Positions 1-9,935 of a DNA stretch of 20,656 nucleotides are shown here, piece after piece. The notes beneath the pieces were generated by a model that ran no database searches, was not told the DNA's origin, and saw only the letters and a list, made by a program, of their open reading frames with translations. How positions within the stretch are numbered: position 1 is the first letter of the stretch; the number at the start of each line of letters is the position of its first letter. The DNA comes from Reclinomonas americana ATCC 50394 (Eukaryota; Jakobida; Jakobea; Jakobida), in the NCBI GenBank assembly GCA_048213135.1, contig PS015513.1, positions 66,450 through 87,105 of the forward strand, given 5' to 3'. The position numbers and the translations under genes are program-made.

Positions 1-26
1 TTGTACACTGTTCCTTGTTTGTGAGG

Positions 27-821
27 TCACGATCGCGTGCGTGCACTGGGGAAGAGGAGGCGCACACGTGCGCGGATGCTGGCTCGGCGGGCGGCGGCCT
101 CGCGCTGCCACTGTGCGTCGTCGTCGTCGGGCGTCCACAGCGGGCCGAGCTGTGCGCCGAGCTCAGTAGTGACCGTCGGTGCCTGCAACACAAGAGTGGC
201 AACGGTGAGTGTCAATTAACAAGAAAAGTTAGTTGATGGTTTCGCGCACCGGGCACGCCACGTGCATGATCGGAGCCGCCTGTGCCGTGAGCCGGTGAGT
301 GAGTGAGGGCGGGCGGGAGAGCACTGCAGAAAAACGGTCTGTCATACCGCGTCTACAGGTTCGGCGGTAGCGGCTGACTCGAGAAACAGCCCGTCAAAGT
401 CATGCTCCGCAGTTGTCCGTTTCGGCGAGGTCGGCAGCAGCAGAGACAGGCGCGGAGGTGGCGGTGACTCCCCAAACAACGAGTCGACTTCGATCGTGTC
501 GGAGGGGGGCGAGTTGAAGTGGTGGTGGTGGTGGTGGTGGTGGTGCGGTTGAAGTGTCGACATGCAGGACTTTGTGGTGGTGGTGGTGGGAGGAGGAGGA
601 GGAGGTGTAGGTGTAGGTGCTGGTGCGGGCGGTGGTGGTGGTGGTGGTGGGAGGAGGGAGCGTCGGCGTCGGGTGTGCATGGGAGCTGGGGTGGGGGGAT
701 GACGAGTCGAAGGAATGGATTCGGTGTTTGCTTCAAGTGGGTGGATGGTGGTGGTCGAGGATTGTGGAGTGGCGTGGCGTATGTTGGGGATGTTTGTGTG
801 GTGTGATGTGCGTGTAGTCAT
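27..821 (-). CDS. Hypothetical Pro/His/Thr-rich protein, two exons (tentative)
   Basis: I do not recognise a family. The model is exon 1 at 821-348 and exon 2 at 182-27, in phase 0, giving 209 residues. The donor is GTATGA after a GCG codon and the acceptor is TTGTGTTGCAG. The first 100 residues are low complexity: Pro runs, Thr runs and a run of nine His encoded by a repeated CAC triplet. The remainder is more ordinary, with two similar acidic-hydrophobic segments (EVDSLFGES and DFDGLFLES) and a basic, Arg/Ala-rich C-terminus containing LGPLWTPDDDDAQWQREAA. The start is the first ATG of the open frame. Doubts: a long low-complexity open frame can arise from repeats alone; the 165-nt intron is longer than usual here; and a possible GTGACC donor just before the stop means the gene could continue past the left edge. 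Confidence 0.4.
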
Positions 822-1970
822 GGTGGTGAGTTTAACTGCACTCGGGCCGGAGGCGAAGGAGAGTTTCGCGAAACAACCAATAGACTAATTTTTCGAGCAG
901 TGTTCAGGAAGGGCGGAGTGGAGGGCCAGATGCATGAGTCGGGATTCGCATGTTTGTCTGTGTCATGCACTGGGGAGAAAGATGCGGAGTATTGCGCCGT
1001 TGTAATTGCATGCAGCTTTCAATCATGTGCACGTGATGCTGCATATTTGCAGGTGACCCATGGACTCACCATCAATCGTCTGCAGCCTCACGGCTGTGGG
1101 CGATGATTGCAGGGAAGCACCTGCATTCGAGGCAGCGCTGCGTTCAATTTGTCGTGCACGTGGCAGCTGCAAGCCCACAGCAAGCGCTCTCCCGCGACAT
1201 CAGGATCGATTGATCTCCACAACTTTGAATACAGCCGGGGAGGAGGTGGTTAACTTCGGTACCGCACGCCACTCATACACGTGTACTCAGCCGGCTTACT
1301 GGATTCCCGAGATTTCGCAATACAACCCAAGGGATTTCGTTACTGCGCCATAAGATGCACAGCGATTCGCCGCTGTCCGCCTTGACTGATGAAAACTTCT
1401 CATGGCCATGGTCGATGTCGACACATGCACTTGGCTCTTTATTGATTCGGTTGCGTATATACCCCCGCGCAACTATGGCATGTTGTCGCCACTGGCGTGA
1501 TTGATTCCACTGACCTACGGAGCGCATGCCTTTGGTCAGCCACGCGTTGCGACGCACGTAATTGGACAAGGCAGGAAAGGCAAGCACTTCCTCGCGAAAA
1601 ACCACTCGCCTCCCTCGCAAGTCCCCCTGACCCGCTTTCTTCGCAAACACCGCCGCCGTCTCCGCCTCCCGCGAGCGTCACTACATATCCGCTATAGTTC
1701 GCATATCCCGTCTGCGAGAACTTGTGACAGCGACAAAAATCGTCTTTCCTTATCGGGCGCACACCTGCCAATTCCGTAAGATGCCGCAACCTCCAATTTT
1801 CACCCTTGTTTGATTTTTTTCGCTGGTGCTTGGTGAGCAGTGACCGTCGACACCCAAACCACCCCCGCCCTCGATTTCCCCTCCTCGCCTCGACAGTGCC
1901 CACCACCACTTGAGACAACCACGCCTTGCCTGCGCTCCGGTATCAAATTCACTCACACTGCCCGCAAATT
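822..1970. other. Intergenic region without a recognisable gene
   Basis: Several short open frames occur on both strands, but none shows domain-like composition, a plausible splice partner or codon bias, and they overlap one another. The stretch lies between the start of the minus-strand gene at 821 and the homeodomain gene at 1971, so it should hold both promoters. I see no tRNA, rRNA or mobile-element signature. Confidence 0.5.
864..881. promoter_or_regulatory. Possible promoter elements: 10-bp palindrome and CCAAT
   Basis: A perfect 10-bp palindrome TTTCGCGAAA (864-873) is followed by CCAAT (877-881), about 43-60 nt upstream of the proposed minus-strand start at 821. The palindrome resembles an E2F-type half-site pair. 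CCAAT is a common promoter element, though here it reads on the plus strand. Both are short and may be chance. Confidence 0.2.
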
Positions 1971-3916
1971 ATGATCATGTCAGAACGTGGCCTGTCGCCC
2001 TCCTCTCCCACCTCATCCACCTCCTCGTCATCAACCGCACCCACCGGCGGCTTCCCCTCACGGCGTGTCACACGGCGAGAGGTGTGTGTGTGCTCTCTCT
2101 CTCTCTCTCTCCTCCACTCCACTCTCTCTCACTTGTTTGTGTTCAGACTGCACTCCTCGAGGACGTGTATCAACGCAATCCGTACCCAACGCGCGAAGAG
2201 AAGGAGGTGTTGGCCAACCAGCTGCAGACATCATGGTGCGTGTGTGTGTGGGCGTGATGCGTTTTGTGTGTGTGTGCACGCGACTCGCTTTTCCCATCGT
2301 GCATCTTTCTTGATGCCCTAATTTCCCCTTTTATGGCGTTGGTGAGCCTCGACGTGTACATACCTACGTGTTTCTCTCTCGCGCTCTCGATGTGCACGCT
2401 CGCGCATCGTCCGCTCGTTGTTTCTCAGTATGCTACGCGTTTCGTATATCGCTGTTACGCTCACTGTCGCACATCTTTTGCGGCATGTCCGTGTTCGGAT
2501 GTTATTGTCTGTGTGTCTCGTGCACTTCTGTGTGGGGCACTCGCTTCGTACACGCACACAGCTATCTCCCTTCGTCGTATCGCCTTTGTGTCTCTTTAGA
2601 CTGCGCATCGCGACGCTGATGAAAAAAAGATGCGCTGTCCTTTCGCACGTGTTTCTGCCTTTTTTGTCTTTTATAATTGGTGGGCGGCATCTTTCTTATC
2701 TGATGCAATGACAACTGTTGCGTGGTTCCCTTCCTCCTCGGTGTCTCTACTTTCTTTTGTGGATCTCTGTCTTTGTTCCATTTCTCTCTCTCTCTCTCTC
2801 TCCGACATGCATTTTCTATTTCCTTTACTTGTCTCTCCCCTTCCCTCTTGATGATGCAGTGACAGGTGCTGCGTGGGTCTCTTCCTCCTCTCTCTCTCTG
2901 CTTTCTTTGTGGATCTCTGTCGTAGTTCCATTTTCTCTCTCTCTCTCTCTCTCTTTTGCCACTCTAGATCTGCATCTCTTCATTTCCTTCCATACTTTTT
3001 CTCTCTCTCTCTCCTCTTCCCTCTTGATGATGCAATGACATCTGCGTCGATCCCTTCCTCCTCAGTCTCTCTGCTTTTCTTCGTGTCTCTCATTCTCCCC
3101 TCCATTCTGCCATTGCACATCTCTTCCCATTCATTTCCCTCTCCTCCCTCTCTCCTCCCTCCCTCCCTCCTCACTCACCTTCTCCTCCTCCTCCTCCTCC
3201 TTTCCCCCACCACAGGAACGTGATCAACATCTGGATGCAGAATCGCCGCGCCCGCGAACGCAAGATGCTCCGCGAACACGGCATGGATCCACCTCCTCGC
3301 CTGCCTCCAGTCGGCGGTGAGACGGCGACCACTGCTGTCGATGGCATGGTCGGTGTCGAGTATCCGTATCACCAACATCAGCACCACCACCACGCGCAGC
3401 AACATCAGCATCACGATGCGTACTGCCAACTGCCGCCACCACCACCACCGCGCATGTTTGTGCCGCCGCCGTCGATGGATGTCGACCACGTGTATGGTAC
3501 CGTGCAACCGATGGCGGCCCCCGCACGAGCTTCACCTTCGCCCTCCGCCACGTCGTCGTCGTCGAAGCGCGGTGGTCGTAGCTCCACGGCCGCCGCCAAC
3601 AAGGCCATGGGACATGCCTGGTCGGCACACTCGCTGTTTGACGCCAGTGGCGGGCAGTGGACCGACGGCCGGTCGCCCTGCTCCGACGATGTCTCCACCA
3701 CGTCGTCGACCACAAGTTCCTCCACCACCAGCGCCTCGGGAAGGTGTGTGTACAGTATCTCCGTATCTGTATCTGCTTCTCCACTTGTTTTTTTCACACC
3801 CAACTCCTCTCCATGAGTTGCAGTTCGACTGCCTCACTGCTGCAACAGTTTTCGCGCACTCCCGAGACCCCATCGCCGTTTGCCAGTGTCGCCGCTAGCT
3901 ATGCGCGTGCGATACC

Positions 3917-3948
<32 letters not shown>

Positions 3949-4942
3949 TTTTGTGCGCACCTGTACTGCCCGCTGCCGTGGTGGTCGTGCATCCGTCGGC
4001 TGCAGTTTACGCACCGCCACCGCCGGCCTCAGCGGCGGTGCCGGCCAGCGAGGTGTCACTGCCGCGCGAAATGTTTGAGCCGCTGCACTTTGCCACTGTG
4101 CAAACGCAGCTGGCGTCGCACTCGGGCATGGTGATGGTGGTCGACTCGATGTGGAACATTCGCTTCTGCAATCCCATGACGCGCGATCTCATGGGTCTCA
4201 CGGAGGCCGTGGCCAGTGTTCCGTTGCGTACACAGCACAGACGGAGAGTGGGAGGAGACAGTGGGGGAGTAGAAAGCACTCTTGTTTGTTCTTCTCCACT
4301 TCTCCGTCACTCAAGTCCACTTCCCTGTTTCACTTCTCTCTCACACCCTCTCTCATTCGCTCACGGTATTCCCTCACTCTTCGTGCTTGTTGCTCCCCTC
4401 ATACACGCACTGTCTCCTTCCTCTTGCGACTCTCTCCTTCCCCTTGTGACTCTCTCCTTGCCCTTGTGACTCTCTCCTTCCCCTTGTGACTCTCTCCTTC
4501 CTCTTGTGACTCTCGCCTTCCCCTTGTGTCTTTCTCCTTCCCTTTGTGACTCTTTCCTTCCCCTTGTGACTCTCTCCTTCCGCTTGTTACTCTCTCCTTT
4601 CTCTTGTGACTTTCTCCTTCCCCTCGCGACTTTCCCCTTCCTCTTGTTGTCCCTCCCGCTGACCTTCTTCTCCTCCTCCATTGCAGTCTGAGCACTGTGG
4701 ACCTGCCATGCACTCCGACGCTGTTCGAGGTGCTGGGCGCGATGATCAACGGCGGTCTCAACATGTGCGTGCGCACCTCGCCACCGTGGGTGGTGCAGAG
4801 ATCGCCCAAGCTGGCGTATGGCGTCTCTGCTGCGGCCTCCGAGAGAATGGTGGTCATGTCGTGCGTGGGCCGACAACTGGTCGACACGGATCAGTTTGGC
4901 GGTGCACTGTTTGCGGTGGTGACCACGGTACACCCGGTCTAA
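1971..4942 (+). CDS. Homeodomain protein with C-terminal PAS-like domain
   Basis: Exons are 1971-2081, 2147-2235, 3216-3743, 3824-4222 and 4687-4942, giving 460 residues. A complete 60-residue homeodomain spans residues 26-85 across three exons: VTRRE then TALLEDVY, YPTREEKEVLANQL, and helix 3 INIWMQNRRARERK, with the W48, Q50, N51, R53 pattern of DNA-contacting homeodomains. There is no three-residue loop insertion, so it is not TALE class. Residue 5, usually Arg, is Ser. The middle is rich in His, Pro, Ser and Ala, with a nine-Gln run near 3920. Residues about 330-455 look like a PAS fold: MVMVVDSMWNIRFCNP followed by RDLMGL. The likely role is a nuclear transcription factor with a sensor or dimerisation domain. 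The last donor (GTTGCG at 4223) was chosen by phase and by the recurring donor class. The start is the first of two close ATGs. The homeodomain is near certain; the PAS call is moderate. Confidence 0.82.
2698..3180 (+). repeat. Three degenerate tandem copies (about 150-175 bp) in intron 2
   Basis: Intron 2 of the homeodomain gene is 980 nt long because of a repeated unit. Each copy opens with TGATGCARTGACA (near 2701, 2852 and 3028). Each then has a CTTCCTCCTC-like block, a TGTGGATCTCTGT-like block (first two copies), a CATT block with a CT microsatellite, and a CTTCCCTCT tail. Copies differ in CT length and by substitutions, so the duplication is not recent. Confidence 0.7.
4411..4650 (+). 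repeat. 20-bp minisatellite, about 12 copies, in intron 4
   Basis: The unit is close to CTCTCCTTCCCCTTGTGACT, repeated at an exact 20-bp period with substitutions and no visible insertions or deletions. It lies inside the 464-nt intron between the two PAS-coding exons. It contains no AG on the transcribed-sense strand. Long open frames seen here on the minus strand are by-products of the repeat. Confidence 0.9.
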
Positions 4943-5280
4943 CGCAAACCTGCTGCTGCCACTGCTTTTTGAGTTTTTTGTTGATGTTGTCATCATCTAG
5001 ACATTTTGCGAGTTTTTTCCCTATTGTTAAGTGTTTTGCGAGAATTTCCCTTCCCTTCCCTTCTTGGTGCGGCTACGGTGGGCGTCCGTGAGCGGGACCC
5101 ACATTTTTGCTCCTCTTATAGACCGTTTTTTTGGTGTTGTCGTCAACTGCGTGTGTACGAGTATTTGTTCCTAATCATAGACGACTTATTACTGCACTTG
5201 TGTTGTACGAAGAAAACAATTTTTGCATTGAAATGAATCCATCTTACATGACGCGCGCGGTCCATCATTCCCTGTGGCTA
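4943..5280. other. Convergent intergenic spacer
   Basis: This lies between the stop of the homeodomain gene and the stop of the EF-hand gene, so it should hold both 3' ends. It is T-rich on the plus strand. I see no canonical AATAAA and no gene. Confidence 0.5.
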
Positions 5281-8200
5281 CTACAGATCGTCGGCAAAGC
5301 TCACTGCCTGGTGTGCCAGCTTGCAAAAGTTGACAAACTCGTCTCGACTGCGTCAATGAGTTTGTTGTTAGTGCCTGCCACACAGTACGTACTGCTGCTC
5401 TCTCTCCCTCCTCTTCTGTCTCTCTCCCACGCGTGCATCCAGTGACTGAGTACTGCTCCCTTGCTGTCTTGTCCTCCTCTCGCCCACTCCTTGATTGCTT
5501 CAGAGTAGAGTGTCTCGGGGTATTGTTCTTTCCCATTCACTTCGTCTCTTCTTCTGTCTCTTTCCCTGCTGCCTCAGAGACCCGCCCCTTTGCTTATACA
5601 CCTCTCTTCTCACTCTCCTCGCTGACTCTGCTGCGCAATTACACACAAACTACACATTGTATCGGGCTTCACGACAACAGGCTGCATGTGCTCACGAAAC
5701 AGAGAGAGAAGGAAGGAAGAAGAGCTGTGAAGAGCTGATTTTCTTCTGCCAGCTGTAAGCAAATACTCTATTCCCTCCCCCTGCTCCCTCCCCCCCTCTC
5801 CCTTCCCATCTACCTGAGTACACCATCCGCATTGCGATCGAACGCGCTGAGCAACTCGGCCATGTCCTCCGCCGTCGGCTCGGGTGTCAGCGCCACCTCG
5901 GGCGACAGCTGGATGAGCACTGTGTGTGTGCGACACAAGAGACGTGAGTGGCACTCAGTGAGAAGCTGGCGACATCATCAACGAAGCACGTGCCTTGTCG
6001 CAGCTCGAGCACCGCCACCAGCAGCTCATTCTGGTCAATGAATCCACTCTTGTCGCGATCGTATCTTGTGAACACCGAGGCGACCTCGTGCACAAACTCG
6101 TCCGAATCGAAATACTACGCGCATGCGGACAGACTGAGTGACGGCGACAGCAAGTGATAGAAGGTCACCAGAAGGCACCTCGCGCATTTCGGCCAGCGAG
6201 CGACCGGCAGGAACTTCCGCACTCTCGGCATCGACATCACCCACCGGTACCGCCAAGTCTACCTCGTGTTCTTCGTCGGCACCGTCGTGTGACTGACAAC
6301 GACGACGTAGTGGGTGAGTGCGATGCGATGCATGGGAACCAGATTTTGTGCGGCGCAACGCACCTGCGCACGCTGTTCTGCGAGTGCGGCTGCTTGCTGC
6401 GCCCTGATGAGCACCAGCATTACTTGCTTCATGTAGATGCCGAATTCTTGCTCGCTCAAAACGCCTGGCGAGAGGAAGCAATCGTGAGTTCACGCACGAC
6501 TCCGCATACACATCACGGCGCACACCATCGTGATTGCGATCGAGTTGGTGAAGAGTGTCCCTCGATTGCTCCTCTGACGGCGGCCGCTGCTCCAGCATGG
6601 CCGGCTGCACCGAGGCCAGACGATTCCACACATCGCACACGACCTTGTGAATCTCCTTCTCGTCGATAAAGCCAGACGAATCACTGTCGTAAAAGGCAAA
6701 CGTCGAGGCGACAATCTCGTTGAACTGCTCCGATTCCAAGAACTCGCCAATAACATCAACCTCGCCATCGCCGGCCTCCTCGCCCTCCTCCTCCGCCTCC
6801 TCCTCCTCGTACTAAACATCACGAGACAGTGAATAGGTGAATACTTGGCAACAAAATGTGGCTTCGGCTACTCAACTCTTGCCGATGTCGGTGCCGAGAA
6901 CTGCAGCACGCAGTGTCGTCAGACGGCGAGACTAGACAATCAAAGACAACTATTCCACACAAACCTCCACACCGCTGGCCACCAACTCCTCCACTGTCAG
7001 CATTGTCGACAGCACGTGCCGCAAGAACACGGCAAACTCGTCGCGGTCGAGGAACCTGAGTNNNNNNNNNNNNNNNNNNNNNNNNNNNNNNNNNNNNNNN
7101 NNNNNNNNNNNNNNNNNNNNNNNNNNNNNNNNNNNNNNNNNNNNNNNNNNNNNNNNNNNNNNNNNNNNNNNNNNNNNNNNNNNNNNNNNNNNNNNNNNNN
7201 NNNNNNNNNNNNNNNNNNNNNNNNNNNNNNNNNNNNNNNNNNNNNNNNNNNNNNNNNNNNNNNNNNNNNNNNNNNNNNNNNNNNNNNNNNNNNNNNNNNN
7301 NNNNNNNNNNNNNNNNNNNNNNNNNNNNNNNNNNNNNNNNNNNNNNNNNNNNNNNNNNNNNNNNNNNNNNNNNNNNNNNNNNNNNNNNNNNNNNNNNNNN
7401 NNNNNNNNNNNNNNNNNNNNNNNNNNNNNNNNNNNNNNNNNNNNNNNNNNNNNNNNNNNNNNNNNNNNNNNNNNNNNNNNNNNNNNNNNNNNNNNNNNNN
7501 NNNNNNNNNNNNNNNNNNNNNNNNNNNNNNNNNNNNNNNNNNNNNNNNNNNNNNNNNNNNNNNNNNNNNNNNNNNNNNNNNNNNNNNNNNNNNNNNNNNN
7601 NNNNNNNNNNNNNNNNNNNNNNNNNNNNNNNNNNNNNNNNNNNNNNNNNNNNNNNNNNNNNNNNNNNNNNNNNNNNNNNACGTGTCAGCCACATGCCGGC
7701 AGTCCGTGCACATGATGCTCAACAACAAAAAAACACACCCGTCACGATTAAATCGATCAAACTGCGACATGGCCGCCTGCACCTTGTCAAAGGTCGGCGC
7801 CTCCTCCTCTGCCACCGTCGGTACCACTTGCGCTAGTCCTGCAACAGTCCAAGAACTATTCAGAAACAGTCGATCCAGATCAACAACGCATTTCCTCTCT
7901 GCAGCTCAACTGTTCCAGAAATCGAGCACGGCATTAAGCAATTCGTGCACATCGATCGAGCCCGACTGGTCGTGGTCGTACGCGGCAAACGACTCGTCGA
8001 GAATCACCGCAAACTGTGGCGATGCGAAGAACTTGAGGAGGAACTCGGTGTGTTCACCGCCGGTATCCATGCCACGCAGGTCGCCGTCGACAGCCGGTGG
8101 CTATTTATCCAAGATTGGTGAGAAACATCATGCATACACACACGCGCGCGCATCACCTCTTCCCCCACTCGCTCACAGACTCACTGACACACACAGCACA

Positions 8201-9769
8201 CACATCTGAGAACACACACAGCACACATACACACACACAGCACACATACATCGGCGAACACACACACATCTGCAAACACACACACACCACCTCTTCTCCC
8301 ACTCGCACACACACACACACACATCTGCGAACACACGCACCACTTCTTCCCCCACTCGCACATACACAACAGAGACACACAGCAGAAACACTTCCAAGCA
8401 GCGATGCTTACCATCCACGGACGCGAATCCACCTGCAAATCAACGAGAGCGGTCAGTACGACAGAGAGAGTCGGGCTTCGTAAATCAACAACAGCAGCGA
8501 ACGCACCCGCAAATACTTGAGCACCAGATCGCCCACAAACAGAGCGAATTCGTTGCCGTTGAGATCGTCTTGCGACGTGATCAACGAGAGCACCGATCTC
8601 GCAAAGTCGGTGGTTGGCGGCGGAATCGAGGACAAGTCCGGAATGATACCGGTAAGATCTGGTGTGGGGCCAGCGATGAATATCCTTCGCAGCGCGAAAT
8701 CACCAACGACAAGGCACGAGCGGGTGCATCACGCAACAGTCCCAGATTTGCGGCACGGAACGCAGCACATCGCGTGCATCCACCAGGCCCTCACCCGTGG
8801 CATCCCACTCCGAAAACAGTCCCTCAATCACCGCCTGCTTGAAGTGATCCGACTGCAGCAGCTCCTCCATCGGATCGCCACCACCCGCTCCCGGGTCGCC
8901 CAGCTCATCGTCCCCTGTGTCCTCGTACACACCCGCACTGCCGTCTGTCTCATTGTCGAGACCAATCGAATCGCCGGCCTCGAACTCAACAGCCGCATGC
9001 TGCGGATGATTGTCGATGGGAGCTGCCGCAGAGGCGGCCGCTGCAGACACAGCAGAGGCAGAAGCAGGCGCAGGAACCTGTGCCTGTGGCTGCGACACCG
9101 CCGCCGTCGCCGACGGTGGCATGTGCGACTGACTGCCCTTTGCCGGCGCGGGAATGTGATGCTTGAGCGTGCCAGGCGGCAGTCGGCGCACCGCTCCCGC
9201 CGGTGCCCCCACCGTCAGCGCCACATACGGTCCACCCTCCTTCTCGTTGGCCTTGTGTCGCGCACGCAGCTTGTCGGCAATCTCCTCCTTGACGTGCTGC
9301 CCATCTGTTGCCTCGTTGATGAGTGATATCACAGAGATGAACGGATGCCCTTTTCTCTCTCCCAGTGTGTGTGTTGTACGTATCACTGTAAAGTTCCCTT
9401 GCGCTCTCATCTCTTCCAGGCCTCGTGTCTCTGCCTTGTTGCTGCGTGCCTCTCTCTCTCCCTCTCTCCCTCTCTCTCTGTGCCTTGTTCTTCTCTTTCT
9501 CTCTCTGCAGCTCACCCTTCGCAGTCTCCTTGTACTCTGGAAACGGCAGTGGATGACCACCACATTCGGCCAAGAAGCTGCACCACACACGCATCAGCCA
9601 CACACATACACAGTCTTCCTTCTCCCTCTCCTCAGACTCACTTTGCAGCGAAATGATACAACGACGACGGTTTGGCGCGAGCCACTGCCTTGATCAGCTT
9701 CTTCACGGCCTCGGCAAGCTGCTCAGGAACAGGCACTTGTTCCACAGAATGCAGCTTTGAGAAATCCAT
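5281..9769 (-). CDS. RIIa-like domain protein with four paired EF-hand modules (RSP7-like)
   Basis: Fourteen exons, in transcript order: 9769-9642, 9577-9516, 9304-8738, 8658-8507, 8432-8412, 8100-7911, 7838-7739, 7055-6965, 6811-6526, 6464-6364, 6292-6179, 6114-5994, 5919-5814, 5347-5281; 701 residues with continuous phase. Residues about 10-55 (VPEQLAEAVKKLIKAVA, LYHFAANFLAE) resemble the RIIa docking/dimerisation domain. An Ala/Pro-rich linker follows, then four modules of about 105 residues, each with two EF-hands. Good loops are at 352-363, 479-490, 528-539, 623-634 and 672-683. The loops at 231-242 and 402-413 are degenerate, and module 1's second loop (QDDLNGNEF) is badly degraded. RIIa plus EF-hands is the layout reported for radial-spoke protein RSP7, so a Ca2+-responsive flagellar role is an inference. 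The long introns (5348-5813, 7056-7738, 8101-8411) hold low-complexity sequence or the gap. The last small exon restores the final loop. Confidence 0.83.
7062..7679. other. Assembly gap (618 N) inside an intron of the EF-hand gene
   Basis: The gap is flanked by a GTGTGT donor after exon 7739-7838 and a CAG acceptor before exon 6965-7055. These two exons join in phase (GG plus G) and restore one EF-hand loop, residues 402-413, so no coding sequence need be missing. The true length cannot be known from N count. Open frames drawn through the N run are meaningless. Confidence 0.85.
8120..8405 (+). repeat. CA/CACACA-rich microsatellite in EF-hand gene intron
   Basis: About 290 nt dominated by CA dinucleotides with interspersed CATCTGCGAACACA-like and CTCTTCCCCCACTCGC-like blocks, the latter repeated three times. 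It fills the intron downstream of the 21-nt exon. Short open frames on the minus strand rich in Cys and Val are repeat artefacts. Confidence 0.85.
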
Positions 9770-9935
9770 TGCTCGTCACAACGATTGAAAACGACTGAGG
9801 TCTGTTCGTCGGCCGGATGGTGAATCACACATCGGAAACACGCACAATGGTGCGTCGAGGCTCTCTCTCTCCTCTCTCTGTGCACTGCATGTGCCTGTGC
9901 GCTTGTGTATGTGCAACTGTGTTCACTGACATCGC
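9770..9935. promoter_or_regulatory. Compact divergent promoter region
   Basis: The minus-strand EF-hand gene starts at 9769 and the plus-strand LAMTOR4 homologue starts at 9936, or at 9817 or 9847 if an upstream exon is used. Both promoters must fit in 47-166 bp. I see no TATA box or other strong element. Confidence 0.45.

Noticed and set aside
900-1353. Two overlapping plus-strand open frames upstream of the homeodomain gene
   Set aside because: No recognisable domain, no splice partner with matching phase, and codon use like random sequence.
3224-3784. Minus-strand open frames antisense to the homeodomain gene's exon 3
   Set aside because: The plus strand carries the homeodomain in frame, and the antisense frames have biased composition typical of GC-rich shadows.
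4411-4650. CRISPR-like array of 20-bp repeats
   Set aside because: Repeats are directly adjacent with no spacers, lie in a eukaryotic intron, and the unit is simple pyrimidine-rich sequence.
4361-4996. Long minus-strand open frame rich in Lys, Gly, Arg and Glu
   Set aside because: It is the reverse translation of the 20-bp minisatellite and the antisense of a conserved exon.
6819-8209. Long open frames crossing the N gap on both strands
   Set aside because: They are open only because N codons cannot be stops.
8153-8438. Cys/Val-rich minus-strand open frames as a possible small secreted protein
   Set aside because: They are direct translations of a CA/TG microsatellite in three frames.
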